Counted from the stretch's first letter, positions 8,475 through 17,729 are shown. The stretch is DNA of 64,000 nucleotides from Streptomyces sp. NBC_01716 (GCF_036248275.1 NZ_CP109181.1:2976001-3040000), one strand, 5' to 3'. Made by a program: numbers and translations. The notes: generated by a model from the sequence alone, not told the origin.

Positions 8475-10069
8475 CCGACAGGATCACCGCCGAGGTGGCG
8501 ATCATCGGCGGCGGACTCGGCTCCGTCGCCGCGGCGCTGGCACTGCTGCAACACGGCCGCCGTGTGGTGCTGACCGAGGAGTACGCCTGGCTCGGCGGGC
8601 AGCTCACCTCGCAGGCCGTGCCGCCCGACGAGCACATCTGGGTGGAGCAGTTCGGCGTCACCGCGCGCTACCGCGCGTTGCGGGAGGACATCCGCCGCTA
8701 CTACCGCGATCACTACCCGCTGACGGCCGCCGCGCGCGCCGACCGGGAACTCAACCCGGGCCGTGGCCGGGTGAGCAGGCTGTGCCACGAACCGCGGGTG
8801 GCCCACGCGGTGATCACCGCCCTGCTCGCGCCGTACCGGTCGACCGGACGGCTCACCGTCCTGCACCCCGCGGTACCCGTCGCGGCCGAGGTGAGCGACG
8901 CGACGGTCCGTACCGTCACCGTCGCGGACCCGCGCACCGGGGCCGAGACCGTGATCAGCGCCGAGTACGTCCTGGACGGGACCGAGACCGGCGATCTGCT
9001 GCCGCTGACCGGGACCGAGTACGTCGTGGGGGCCGAGGGGCGCTCCGACACGGGGGAGCCGAGCGCTCCCGAGGCCGCCGATCCGGCCAACGTGCAGTCG
9101 ATCGCGTGGTGCTTCGTCTTCGATCACGTCGCGGGCGACCACACCATCGCCAGGCCGGACGACTACGACTTCTGGCGCTCGTTCGAACTGCCCTTCTGGG
9201 GTGCGCCGATGCTGTCCTTCACCGCGCCCAACCCCCGCACCCTCCTGCCGGAGGAACGGACCATGAACGTCAACCCGGCCGGCGACACCACAGGGGACCC
9301 CCGATTCGACGCCGGCGACCGGGATCTGTGGCAGTTCCGGCGGATCGCCGCCCGGCAGAACTTCGCCGACGGCTTCTACGACAGTGACATCGTGCTGGCC
9401 AACTGGCCGCAACTGGACTACGTCGGCGGCTCGATCATCGACACCGACGACCGGCAGCTCCACCTGGACGCCGCGAAGGCGCAGTCCCGCGCCTACGTGT
9501 ACTGGCTGCAGACCGAAGCGCCTCGTCCGGACGGTGGCCGCGGCTGGCCCGGACTGCGGCTGCGCGGTGACCTGGTCGGCACCGCCGACGGGTTCGCACA
9601 GGCGCCGTACATCCGCGAGTCCCGGCGGATCAGGGCACTCACCACCGTGCGCGAGCAGGACATCTCGGTCAAGGCCCGCGGGGAGGCAGGACCGGCCCGG
9701 TTCGACGGCTCGGTCGGGGTGGGGATGTACCGGATCGATCTGCATCCCTCCACCGGCGGCGACAACTACATCGACGTCGAGTGCGCGCCGTTCGAGATAC
9801 CGCTCGGCGCGCTGGTCCCGGTGGCCACCCAGAACCTGGTGCCGGCCGCCAAGAACATCGGTACCACCCACATCACCAACGGCGCCTACCGGCTGCATCC
9901 GGTCGAGTGGAACGTCGGTGAATCGGCCGGGGAACTCGTCGCGTACTGCCTCGAACTCGGCCTGAGCCCACGGCAGATCGCGACCGACGAAGACCTCGTC
10001 GACCGACTCCAGGGCAGGTTGACCGCGGCCGGGATCGAACTCCACTGGCCGCACATCGCCGGCTATTAG
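8471..10069 (+). CDS. FAD-dependent oxidoreductase (FAD_oxidored family)
   Basis: A 532-residue flavoprotein. The N-terminus has the dinucleotide-binding loop IIGGGLGSVAAALALLQ, and EYAWLGGQLTSQ follows as in the PF12831 family, which includes proteins once called xanthan lyases and other sugar-linked oxidoreductases. The C-terminal portion has the conserved stretch AAKNIGTTHITNGAYRLHPV that completes the FAD site. ATG 8471 overlaps the LacI stop (ATGA). No signal peptide is seen, so it is cytoplasmic. Placed between sugar regulator and sugar transporter, it probably oxidises or reduces an imported sugar derivative; no reaction can be named. Confidence 0.85.
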   Translation: MTDRITAEVAIIGGGLGSVAAALALLQHGRRVVLTEEYAWLGGQLTSQAVPPDEHIWVEQFGVTARYRALREDIRRYYRDHYPLTAAARADRELNPGRGRVSRLCHEPRVAHAVITALLAPYRSTGRLTVLHPAVPVAAEVSDATVRTVTVADPRTGAETVISAEYVLDGTETGDLLPLTGTEYVVGAEGRSDTGEPSAPEAADPANVQSIAWCFVFDHVAGDHTIARPDDYDFWRSFELPFWGAPMLSFTAPNPRTLLPEERTMNVNPAGDTTGDPRFDAGDRDLWQFRRIAARQNFADGFYDSDIVLANWPQLDYVGGSIIDTDDRQLHLDAAKAQSRAYVYWLQTEAPRPDGGRGWPGLRLRGDLVGTADGFAQAPYIRESRRIRALTTVREQDISVKARGEAGPARFDGSVGVGMYRIDLHPSTGGDNYIDVECAPFEIPLGALVPVATQNLVPAAKNIGTTHITNGAYRLHPVEWNVGESAGELVAYCLELGLSPRQIATDEDLVDRLQGRLTAAGIELHWPHIAGY

Positions 10070-10113
10070 CCCACCGAAGGCGCAGCGCGCCGAGAGCAGG
10101 AAAGACCCACACC

Positions 10114-11385
10114 ATGAACAGAGCAAGAAAGCTGCTCGGCGCGGTCGCGCTGACGACGGCGCTGACGATGACAGCCGCCTGCGGCGCGTCCACCGACGGG
10201 GCCGGGGACTCGGACGCCACGGACGTCAAGCTGCGGATGACGGTCTGGACCTCGAACGAGGACCAGCTGAGGCTGTTCGACACGATCGCCGCCGCGTACC
10301 GCGCCAAGCACCCCGAGATCTCCTCGATCACGTTCGAGAGCCTGCCCTTCGAGGACTACAACACCACCCTGACCACGCAGATAGCCGGCGGCAACGCTCC
10401 CGACCTGGCCTGGATGGGTGACCTGTCGACGGATCTGATCGCCGCCGACGCGCTGGTCGGGCTGACCGACAAGCTGAAGGCGACCGACGGCTGGGGGTAC
10501 GACGACCTGGAGGGCAGCGCGACCAAGGAGTTCAGCCGGGACGGCACGCTGTACGCCTACCCGTTCTCGACCTCGCCGTTCGCGCTGTACGTGAACACCG
10601 ACCTCCTGGCGAAGGCCGGGCAGAAGATCGACCCGAAGACCCTGACCTGGGACCAGGTCGCCGCCGCCGGCGCGGCCGTCCACGCGGACACCGGAAAGGG
10701 CGGTTTCGTCGTCCGGGACTTCGACTACAAGTCGTGGAACATGCTGGCCACGGTGTGGACCGGGTTCGGCGCCGCCGCGTGGAGCCCGGACGGCAAGACC
10801 TGTACCTTCACCGACCCCGAGATGCAGAAGGCGTTCACCTTCCTGCACGACGCCGCGTTCAAGTCGAAGGCCATGCCCGGCCCCGGCACGACCGCCGACT
10901 TCTTCGCCGGTGACGCCGCCTTCACCGTGGCTCAGGTCTCCCGCGCCTCGCTGCTCACCGACAAGTTCACGTACGCCCTGTACCCGCTGCCGGCGGGCCC
11001 GGCCGGCCGGTACTCCGTCATCGGCCAGGCCGGCGTGGGCGTTCTGGCCGCCGGCAAGCACAAGACTCAGGCCACGGACTTCCTCGCCTACCTGACCAAT
11101 CCGGCGAACTCGCAGAAGCTGGCGCGGTTCTTCCCGCCGCCGCGCAAGTCTCTGCTCACCGGCGCGAAGCTCGCCGCCGACACCAAGGTGCTGACCGCCG
11201 CGCAGCTCCAGGAAGCCGTGGTCGACCAGCTGCCGAACGCCGTCACCCTGCCCAACCACACCAGTCCGGCGGAGATCGCCCAGAAGGGCAAGACCGCGCT
11301 GGACGCGATGTGGAAGGCCGACGCCGACATCCCCGCCGTGCTGAAGTCGGTCTGCAGCGCGATCGAACCGATCCTGGCCAAGTGA
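10114..11385 (+). CDS. Sugar ABC transporter substrate-binding lipoprotein
   Basis: A 423-residue extracellular binding protein of family 1. The lipoprotein signal is MNRARKLLGAVALTTALTM followed by the lipobox TAAC, so the mature protein would be anchored through a Cys at about residue 23. The mature part begins with KLRMTVWTSNEDQLRLFDTI and carries the usual TQIAGGNAPDLAWMGD segment of sugar-binding proteins. It starts 44 bases after the FAD oxidoreductase and stops just before the first permease, in the CUT1 order of binding protein then two permeases. It should capture the oligosaccharide or sugar released by the glycoside hydrolase. Confidence 0.93.
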   Translation: MNRARKLLGAVALTTALTMTAACGASTDGAGDSDATDVKLRMTVWTSNEDQLRLFDTIAAAYRAKHPEISSITFESLPFEDYNTTLTTQIAGGNAPDLAWMGDLSTDLIAADALVGLTDKLKATDGWGYDDLEGSATKEFSRDGTLYAYPFSTSPFALYVNTDLLAKAGQKIDPKTLTWDQVAAAGAAVHADTGKGGFVVRDFDYKSWNMLATVWTGFGAAAWSPDGKTCTFTDPEMQKAFTFLHDAAFKSKAMPGPGTTADFFAGDAAFTVAQVSRASLLTDKFTYALYPLPAGPAGRYSVIGQAGVGVLAAGKHKTQATDFLAYLTNPANSQKLARFFPPPRKSLLTGAKLAADTKVLTAAQLQEAVVDQLPNAVTLPNHTSPAEIAQKGKTALDAMWKADADIPAVLKSVCSAIEPILAK

Positions 11386-11387
11386 CC

Positions 11388-12389
11388 ATGGCCGGCCTCA
11401 CGAAGACCCTCGCGAAGGACCGCACGAGGGCCCGTAGGGGGACCCGTACGAGGACACCGGACGCTTCCCGGGCACCGGCAAGCGCCCGGGACACCTCCGG
11501 ACCGCCGTTCTGGACGACCCGGCGCAGAGATGTGCTCGCCGGCTATCTGTTCATCGCGCCGCAGCTCGCCGGCGTCGTGCTGTTCGTGCTGATCCCGGTC
11601 GGCATGGCGATCTGGTACAGCCTGAACGACTGGAACGTCTTCACCGGCGAGCAGACCTTCGTCGGCGCCGACAACTACGCGGCCCTGGCCGACGACCCGC
11701 AACTGGCCTCGGTGCTGGGGGCGACCGCCGTCTTCTGCGGCGGGGTCGTGGTCCTGAACATCAGCCTGGGACTGCTGCTCGCCGTACTCCTGAACCGGCG
11801 GTTCCGCGGCGCGACGTTCTTCCGCACCCTGTTCTTCTCCCCGGTCGTCGTCTCCGTGGTGGCGTGGACCCTGGTCTGGGGCTTCCTGCTCCAGGACAAC
11901 GGCGGCGTCAACGGCCTTCTCGGCGTGATCGGCGTCGAGGGGCCGAACTGGCTCCAGAACGGCGACACCGCGATGCTGTCGGTGATCATCACGCAGGTGA
12001 TCCGCAGCGTCGGCGTCAACATGGTGCTCTTCCTGGCCGCCTTGCAGGGCGTGCCGACACACCTGTACGAAGCCGCCCGGATCGACGGCGCGGGAAGCAG
12101 GGTGATCTTCACCCGGATCACCCTGCCGCTCATCTCGCCCACGGTGCTGCTGACCGCGATCATCACCGTCGTCGGGGCGTTGCAGTCGTTCGCGCAGATC
12201 GCCGTACTGACCAGCGGCGGACCGGAGTTGAGCACCACCGTGCTCGTGTACTACGTCTTCCAGCAGGCCTTCGAGTTCAACCACATCGGCTACGGCTCGA
12301 CGCTGGCCCTGATGCTGCTGTCCTTCGTCATGCTGCTGACACTGGTGCAGTGGCAGTTGCGCCGTAAGTGGGTGTTCCATGAGGAGTAA
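11388..12389 (+). CDS. Sugar ABC transporter permease (MalF-like)
   Basis: A 333-residue inner-membrane permease, the MalF-type partner of a CUT1 importer. A basic N-terminal tail of about 45 residues precedes the first membrane span (LAGYLFIAPQLAGVVLFVLI). The EAA loop that contacts the ATPase is seen as YEAARIDGAGSRVIFTRITL. The ATG at 11388 begins two bases after the binding-protein stop; an in-frame start at 11310 would lie inside that gene. Its 3' end overlaps the next permease by 11 bases. No ATPase gene is in this operon. Confidence 0.92.
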   Translation: MAGLTKTLAKDRTRARRGTRTRTPDASRAPASARDTSGPPFWTTRRRDVLAGYLFIAPQLAGVVLFVLIPVGMAIWYSLNDWNVFTGEQTFVGADNYAALADDPQLASVLGATAVFCGGVVVLNISLGLLLAVLLNRRFRGATFFRTLFFSPVVVSVVAWTLVWGFLLQDNGGVNGLLGVIGVEGPNWLQNGDTAMLSVIITQVIRSVGVNMVLFLAALQGVPTHLYEAARIDGAGSRVIFTRITLPLISPTVLLTAIITVVGALQSFAQIAVLTSGGPELSTTVLVYYVFQQAFEFNHIGYGSTLALMLLSFVMLLTLVQWQLRRKWVFHEE

Positions 12390-13221
12390 GCCGCGTTCCG
12401 TCCTCCGGCGGGCGTTCCTGGTGACGGCGCTCGGTGTCCTGGCGATCCCGTTCGTGGTGCCGACCGTATGGATGGTGGCGGCTTCGGTGAAGCCGCTGCC
12501 CGAGATCTTCAAGGCCCCGCCGTCACTGTGGACCGCCGACCCCACGCTGTCCGCGTACACGGAGGCGTTCAGCTTCCAGCCGTTCGCCCGGCAGTACGCG
12601 AACAGCGTCTACATCGCCGTCCTGGTCACCGTGATCACTCTGCTGGTCTCCAGCCTCGCGGGGTACGCCTTCGCCCGGATCCGCTTCCCCGGCGCGAACG
12701 GCATCTTCCTGGTGGTGCTGGCCGGCCTTCTGGTGCCCAGCGAGGTGACGATCGTGCCCCTGTTCCAGATGTTCAAACAAGCCGGGATGATCAACACGCA
12801 CTGGCCGCTGATCCTGGTCACCGCGCTGGCCGGACCGTGCGTCCTGGCCACCTTCATCATGCGGCAGTTCTTCATCGCCCTGCCGGCCGAGCTGGAGGAG
12901 GCGGGCCGGCTGGACGGCCTCGGCCGCCCCGCGATCTGGTGGCGGATCTTCCTGCCGCTGGCCAAGCCTGCGTTGTCCGCGGTCGCGATCCTGACCTTCC
13001 TCACCTCGTGGAACCTCTACCTGGAACCCACCGTCTATCTCACCTCGCCGGAGCTGTTCACGCTGCCGCAGGCACTCACCCGGTTCACCGACGCCTACGG
13101 GGGCGACATGTGGAACACCCAACTGGCGGCCGCTACCATGACCGTCCTGCCGGTCCTGACCGTCTTCGTCATCGCCCAGCGTCAGTTCGTCGAGGGCCTG
13201 GCCCACTCGGGACTCAAGTGA
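12379..13221 (+). CDS. Sugar ABC transporter permease (MalG-like)
   Basis: A 280-residue MalG-type permease. A first membrane span follows a short basic N-terminus (LRRAFLVTALGVLAIPFVVP), and the EAA loop is LEEAGRLDGLGRPAIWWRIF. The start overlaps the preceding permease by 11 bases, so the two are translationally coupled. It closes the transporter operon. As is common in Streptomyces CUT1 importers, energy probably comes from a shared MsiK-type ATPase encoded elsewhere, since no ATP-binding subunit is found here. Confidence 0.92.
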   Translation: MRSKPRSVLRRAFLVTALGVLAIPFVVPTVWMVAASVKPLPEIFKAPPSLWTADPTLSAYTEAFSFQPFARQYANSVYIAVLVTVITLLVSSLAGYAFARIRFPGANGIFLVVLAGLLVPSEVTIVPLFQMFKQAGMINTHWPLILVTALAGPCVLATFIMRQFFIALPAELEEAGRLDGLGRPAIWWRIFLPLAKPALSAVAILTFLTSWNLYLEPTVYLTSPELFTLPQALTRFTDAYGGDMWNTQLAAATMTVLPVLTVFVIAQRQFVEGLAHSGLK

Positions 13222-13233
13222 GGCCGGAACCAA

Positions 13234-14337
13234 ATGCCGACCACCACCACGGGCGCTGTGCCCCCCGCACGGAACATGCCCGTCGTCCTCGCCCGGGGAT
13301 TCCTCACAGGTGGTGTGATCGGGGCGTCGCTCGCCGCTCTCGTCGTCGGGGGCATCATCGAGAGCGTGCCGCTGTTCGTCACCGGCCTGGCTCTGCCCGC
13401 GGCCTACGGCCTGGTCCTCTTCCTCGCCGGTGCGCCGAGGCGCACCCGGGAGGCGGCGATCGCGCCTCGTACGGCGCTCGCGGTGGTCGAGAGCATGGAG
13501 GCCGTCGGGGGTGAGGCGACCAGCGACGTGGCGGTGCGGTTCGACCTGACGGTCGCGCCGGACGACGGCCCGGCGTACCGCGTCGCGTTCACGCAGGACA
13601 TCAACGTCGCGGACCTGCCCGACTACCGGCGGGGCGGTGTCGTGGTGGTCAGCTACCCGCCGGGGAGCCCGTGGCGGGTGAGGATCGTGAAGCGGCCGAC
13701 GCCGGAGTGGGAGGAGCGGGCGGCCGGCGCCCGCCTCGACTCGGCGCCGGGGCCGGTCCTGGAGAGCGAGCCCTCGGAGGGCTCTGCCGTCGGCTTCGTC
13801 ACGCTGCTCGCCCTGCTGCTGGCCGCGGCCGGCGTGGTCCTGCTGTTCCGCGCCGACCTGTTCGGCGAGGACACCTCCGCGCAGCCGCCGTCCTCCGCAC
13901 AGCCGACCTCCTCCTCTTCCCCTTCGTCGACCACGGTGGTGTCATCGGCCTCCGGCACGGTCACCCTCGGCCCGGACCGGTCGTTCCTCGACAAGGGCGA
14001 GCTGCGCAATGCCCTCGGTTCTCTCACCAAGGGCACGGACGCGCGCGGGGCACTCACCGTCGTCATACGGGATCGGCTGCTGTCGATCGTGTACGCGCCC
14101 ACCGGCTCGCAAGCCCCTGCCTTCGCCCCGGACTCCCTGCCGTACGACCGCTTCCCCGCCCTGGTCGAGGAGGCGAGGAGCAGCCCGGGCGTCGGTTCCC
14201 CGCGGACCTGGCAGCTCACCGTCGAACGCCTCACCGGCTCGCTCACCGTCAGGGTGGGTGTGACGGGTACCGAGGGAACGGCCTCGCTGGAGGCGGACGG
14301 GGACGGCAAGGTGGTGCGGCGTATCCCGGCGCACTGA
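13234..14337 (+). CDS. Membrane protein of unknown function
   Basis: A 367-residue protein that I cannot assign. Two membrane spans lie near the N-terminus (about residues 22-65), then a soluble stretch of about 110 residues, a third span (about 187-207), a Ser/Thr-rich linker (about 215-240, STSSSSPSSTT-like), and an extracytoplasmic domain to the end. The soluble part (VRFDLTVAPDDGPAYRVAFT) resembles the beta domain of DUF3592-type proteins, like the next gene. It starts 12 bases after the permease, but function suggests it is not part of the sugar system. It pairs with the next membrane protein and the caspase-like protein. Confidence 0.65.
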   Translation: MPTTTTGAVPPARNMPVVLARGFLTGGVIGASLAALVVGGIIESVPLFVTGLALPAAYGLVLFLAGAPRRTREAAIAPRTALAVVESMEAVGGEATSDVAVRFDLTVAPDDGPAYRVAFTQDINVADLPDYRRGGVVVVSYPPGSPWRVRIVKRPTPEWEERAAGARLDSAPGPVLESEPSEGSAVGFVTLLALLLAAAGVVLLFRADLFGEDTSAQPPSSAQPTSSSSPSSTTVVSSASGTVTLGPDRSFLDKGELRNALGSLTKGTDARGALTVVIRDRLLSIVYAPTGSQAPAFAPDSLPYDRFPALVEEARSSPGVGSPRTWQLTVERLTGSLTVRVGVTGTEGTASLEADGDGKVVRRIPAH

Positions 14338-14381
14338 CGGACGCCGCGCCGGCCATATCCCGCTGAGGAAAAGGAAGGCAT

Positions 14382-15242
14382 ATGAGTCTGGGGGACTATC
14401 TCGCGCTGTGGTGCGCGGTGTTCGGCGCCGTCGCGCTGGTCGGGTACGCCCGGTCGCTGGCCGGGATGACCCCGGCGCAGCGGGCGGTCCGGGTCCCGGG
14501 GCGGATCGAGCGGGTCCGGGAACCCCGGCACGGAAGTTCGCAGCGTGACGGGATACCCGTGGTCGTCTCCTTCCAGGACCCCTCCGCCGGTGAGGAGTTC
14601 ACCGTGACGAACGACGACGACCACGGGGAGAGGATCACGGTGGCCTGGACGGGCCGGGAGATCGGTGTCCGCTACCCGCGCGGGAGACCGCACGCCTACC
14701 GGTTCGTCGGCGACCTCCGGGCAGGCCGACGCGGGCTCGGGTGGCCGAACTTCGCGCTCTTCCTGATCTACGCCGGACTCGTGGTCTTCGCGGCGATCCG
14801 CTGGGGCTGGCCGTGGGCCCTGATCGGCTTCGGCGTGCCCTGGACCCTGTCCGGCGTGTGGTACATGCCCCAGAACGCACGCGCGGTGAACCGCCGTATC
14901 GGCGCGCTGACCTCCCAACCTCCTGTTCCGGGCCGCGTCATCGCCGTGCTCACGGACACCAGCACCGACAGCGACGGCGACACCTGGACCAGCCACACGC
15001 CGGTCATCGTCTTCACCACCCACGAGGACACGACCGTCACCGCCTACTGCGCCGACCAGCTGCCCGACCCCACGAACTCCTACGGCCGGAACGTCACGAT
15101 CCACTACGACCCCGACGACCCCGCTGTCTTCACCCCGAACCTCAAGTCCGAAGACCGTTCCGGCACACTCGACATCACGTGCGGCATCGTGGCGCTGCTC
15201 CTCGGAGTGGCGGCGGTCGTGGTTGGAGCGGCGCTGCTGTGA
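14382..15242 (+). CDS. DUF3592-type membrane protein
   Basis: A 286-residue predicted membrane protein. One span opens the protein (LGDYLALWCAVFGAVALVGY), a DUF3592-like beta domain follows (IPVVVSFQDPSAGEEFTV), then two central spans around residues 120-160, a second similar soluble domain (TPVIVFTTHEDTTVTAYC) and a C-terminal span. The internal similarity of the two soluble parts suggests a duplicated domain. An AAGGAAGG site precedes ATG 14382. No function is known. It lies 44 bases after a related membrane protein and 52 bases before a caspase-fold gene, so the three may be one transcription unit. Confidence 0.7.
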   Translation: MSLGDYLALWCAVFGAVALVGYARSLAGMTPAQRAVRVPGRIERVREPRHGSSQRDGIPVVVSFQDPSAGEEFTVTNDDDHGERITVAWTGREIGVRYPRGRPHAYRFVGDLRAGRRGLGWPNFALFLIYAGLVVFAAIRWGWPWALIGFGVPWTLSGVWYMPQNARAVNRRIGALTSQPPVPGRVIAVLTDTSTDSDGDTWTSHTPVIVFTTHEDTTVTAYCADQLPDPTNSYGRNVTIHYDPDDPAVFTPNLKSEDRSGTLDITCGIVALLLGVAAVVVGAALL

Positions 15243-15294
15243 CACCCGAGGCTTCGGACCGTGGGAACAATGAATCGCTGTGTGAGGGACCTCC

Positions 15295-16107
15295 ATGACA
15301 GTGCCTCAGATACCACCGCGTCACGCCCTCCTGCCCGACCGTGAACGGTCCCGCGCGGTGCTCGTCGGCTCCAACGCCGGCCTGCGCCAGTGGCCTTCCC
15401 CCGGGCAGCCGGAAGAGCTGACCGCCCGCCTGGCACAGGCGCTCACCTCCCCCGGTCCCGGCGGCGCGTTCCACCGGGAGAACACCACGCTGCTCCTGGG
15501 CCCGGAACGCCCGGCCGACGTACTCGACGCCCTGCGCCACGCCGCCGGGACGGCATCGGACGTGCTGCTGTTCTGGTACGCCGGGCGCGGCCTCCCTCGC
15601 GAAGGGGGACTCGCCTTCGGCGTGACGGAAACCGATCCGCGGCACGCGGCCGACACCGACACCGGCGTCGACGTGAACGCCGTTGCCGAGATCATGAGCA
15701 CCGGTCGGGCGGCCCGCCCCGCCGTCATCCTCGACTGCGACCACGCGACCACGGCCACGACCCGGTTCACCGGCACAGACCCCGCTCCCGCCCTGATGGC
15801 CGCCGAAACGTCGAGTTTCCGCCCGATGGCGGATCCCTTCACCGAGACCCTCGTGGACGGACTGACCAATGGCGTTCAAGAGGGCCCGGAGGCGTTGGAC
15901 CTGGTGACACTCCACAACGCGATCGAGGCCGCGTATACCCGGACCCGCTACTACGTCGAGAACGAGTACATAGGAGGTCCCTCCCATGTGCTGCTCCGGG
16001 GCGGCCGAGAACTGGCCCTGGCCATGAATCCCGCCTTCGCCCTCCCGAACCACCCCGGCGCACTGCCCCCACATCCGGACGTCGTCCACGCACAGGAGTC
16101 GTGGTGA
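15295..16107 (+). CDS. Caspase-fold protein lacking catalytic residues
   Basis: A 270-residue cytoplasmic protein with the layout of a bacterial caspase-like (peptidase C14) domain: a first strand SRAVLVGSNAG, the large-subunit His strand at DVLLFWYAGRGLP and the Cys strand at PAVILDCDHAT. In active members these read GHG and D-x-CHS. Here Arg98 replaces the catalytic His and Asp149 takes the place of the catalytic Cys, with Cys148 one position earlier. It therefore looks like a pseudoenzyme. Such domains in Streptomyces often sit in signalling or conflict-related modules with membrane proteins. Homology is by motif only. Confidence 0.65.
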   Translation: MTVPQIPPRHALLPDRERSRAVLVGSNAGLRQWPSPGQPEELTARLAQALTSPGPGGAFHRENTTLLLGPERPADVLDALRHAAGTASDVLLFWYAGRGLPREGGLAFGVTETDPRHAADTDTGVDVNAVAEIMSTGRAARPAVILDCDHATTATTRFTGTDPAPALMAAETSSFRPMADPFTETLVDGLTNGVQEGPEALDLVTLHNAIEAAYTRTRYYVENEYIGGPSHVLLRGGRELALAMNPAFALPNHPGALPPHPDVVHAQESW

Positions 16108-16164
16108 CCCGACCTGCCCGAACACGACAGTTCCCGCAGGTCAGGGCGGATTGCCATCCGCCAC

Positions 16165-17484
16165 TCACAGTGGCCAAGCGGCCAGCAAACCGACGGGGCC
16201 GTAGGTAGCGTCGAGCCCCGGACAGTCGACTCCACTGCGCGAGACCGCCACGACAGGAACAGGTTCATCGGTAAGGGCGGCCCGGTGTCGATGGAGAGCG
16301 GCCAGGTCGTGCCGGTCGAAGGGCGACCGCTCCAGCCACTTGATGGAGCCGACGAAGAGCAGCTCTTTGGCAATGGGAGCGCGGTCCGCCCCGACGATGT
16401 CGATCTCAACATCGTTGGTACGGGTCCAGTAGCCGCCGACCGCGGGCGCTGCGGGGAGTCGGTCGTCGGGCAGTATCCGGGCGAGCGCCTCTCGGATGAG
16501 CGGCTCGATCGCCCGGCCGCGCCAGCTGGTCCAGCTCTCCCGGATCCGCGCCAAGGTCAGATCGCCCCGCCCTCGCTCGATCTCCTCCATGGATGGGCCG
16601 AGGAAGTGCAGCCAGAAGCGCAGGTAGGGATCTGTCACCCGATAACGGCGATCCTTCGACGGACGCAGCGATACGGGCAGCTCCGCAGCGACGATACGCT
16701 TGTCCGTAAGCAGTTCCAGCGCTCGCTGCAGCGGCGTGGCCCCGATTCCGCCGGCCGCACGGGCAATGTTGGTAAAGGTCCGCTCGCCACTGCCGATAGC
16801 CGCCAGTACCGTACGCGCCTGAGCCTGCGGGGGAAATTCGGCAGCCAGCGAACGCTCGGCCGACACCAGCAGAGCCGAGACCGGATCGCTCAGCGCCTCT
16901 CCGAGAAAGTCCCACAACCCCGCCCCCTGCGGCCACTCCGCGCAGATCAGCGGCAACCCGCCGGTGACCAGCGCGGCGTCGAAGGCTTCCGCCGGATCCA
17001 GCCCGCGCATCTGCCCCACCTCGGCGGGGTTGAGCGGTCCCAGCACCATCTCCCGGCCGCGCTGATGGAAGGGCCGCCCGTAGCTGTTCAGAGCCTCCAT
17101 CATCGACAGATCGGAGCCGATGAGGACAAGCAGCACCGGCTTGGTCTCCAGCACCCGGTCCCAGGCCCGTTGCAGCATCCCCTCAAAGGCGCCATCGGCG
17201 TCCATCAGGTACGGCACTTCGTCGATGACCAGCACGCTCGCCCGGTCGGCGGGCAGCGCCGCAGCCAGCACATCGAACGCGGCGTCCCGGCTCTCCGGCC
17301 GTGCGGCGGCCACCAGCCCCGCCAACGGCAGCGTCGACGCTTGGGCGTCCCGGGCCAGCCGTGCCAGATCATCCCTGGGGGATGCACCGGTCGCCGCGTA
17401 GAACAGGAACGGGGCTCCGGAGCGCTCCGCAAACCGCTCGACCAGTCGCGATTTGCCCACCCGGCGCCGCCCCCGCAACATCAC
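16165..17484 (-). pseudogene. AAA ATPase with DUF234, truncated at the 5' end
   Basis: About 439 codons of an archaeal-type STAND/AAA ATPase. The Walker A is GRRRVGKSRL right at the start, Walker B is VLVIDEVPYL, and the C-terminal DUF234 nuclease-like domain follows (YWTRTNDVEIDIVGA, then ELLFVGSIKW). Normal members have about 25-35 residues before Walker A (a VGRERELAxL segment). Those are missing: directly upstream is a group II intron tail. A GTG at 17484 could still start a protein, but no ribosome site is evident. I treat it as a gene cut by insertion or deletion at its first codons. Confidence 0.7.
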
Positions 17485-17495
17485 GCACCGACCGG

Positions 17496-17594
17496 GAGCC
17501 GGATGACAGGGAAACCGTCATGTCCGGTTCGGCGGGAGGCCGCGCGGAACAGGACTCGCGCACGGCGAGCACCTCACCGCGCGGCCGACCCAAC
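17496..17594 (+). mobile_element. Group II intron 3' end (domains V and VI)
   Basis: Positions 17496-17530 form a domain V hairpin: an eight-pair lower stem starting GAGCCGGA with the conserved AGC triad and its G-U pair, a two-base bulge, an upper stem and a GAAA tetraloop. Positions 17538-17547 pair perfectly with 17577-17586 (ten pairs) as the domain VI stem, and the sequence ends in ..AAC, fitting the AY rule for intron 3' ends. Domains I-IV and the reverse transcriptase are absent. The following bases continue a transposase reading frame, so the intron had inserted into an IS. Confidence 0.7.
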
Positions 17595-17721
17595 GTCATG
17601 GCTGACCGGCTACCGCCGCCTCAACCACCGCTACGAACGCCACCCCCGCAACTACCCGGCCTTTCTCGGCCTCGCCGCAGCCCTCTGCTGCTACAAACGA
17701 CTCGTCCGACTCACCACATAG
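17595..17721 (+). mobile_element. IS5-type transposase, C-terminal remnant
   Basis: The frame reads SWLTGYRRLNHRYERHP and then NYPAFLGLAAALCCYKRLV before the stop at 17719-17721, the usual C-terminus of IS5-family DDE transposases. Everything upstream of this, including the catalytic Asp residues, is missing; the group II intron tail directly precedes it. The bases after the stop (GACACCGTCTA) could be the terminal repeat; if so, they supply the stop codon of the convergent ureohydrolase. Confidence 0.65.
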
Positions 17722-17729
17722 GACACCGT

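Noticed and set aside
7982..10126. Long minus-strand open frame of 714 codons
   Set aside because: It lies antisense to the LacI and FAD oxidoreductase genes, is Gly/Arg/Val-rich without domains, and is the usual third-position GC shadow.
16285..17721. Plus-strand open frame of 478 codons
   Set aside because: Most of it is antisense to the ATPase; only its last about 42 codons are real transposase sequence.
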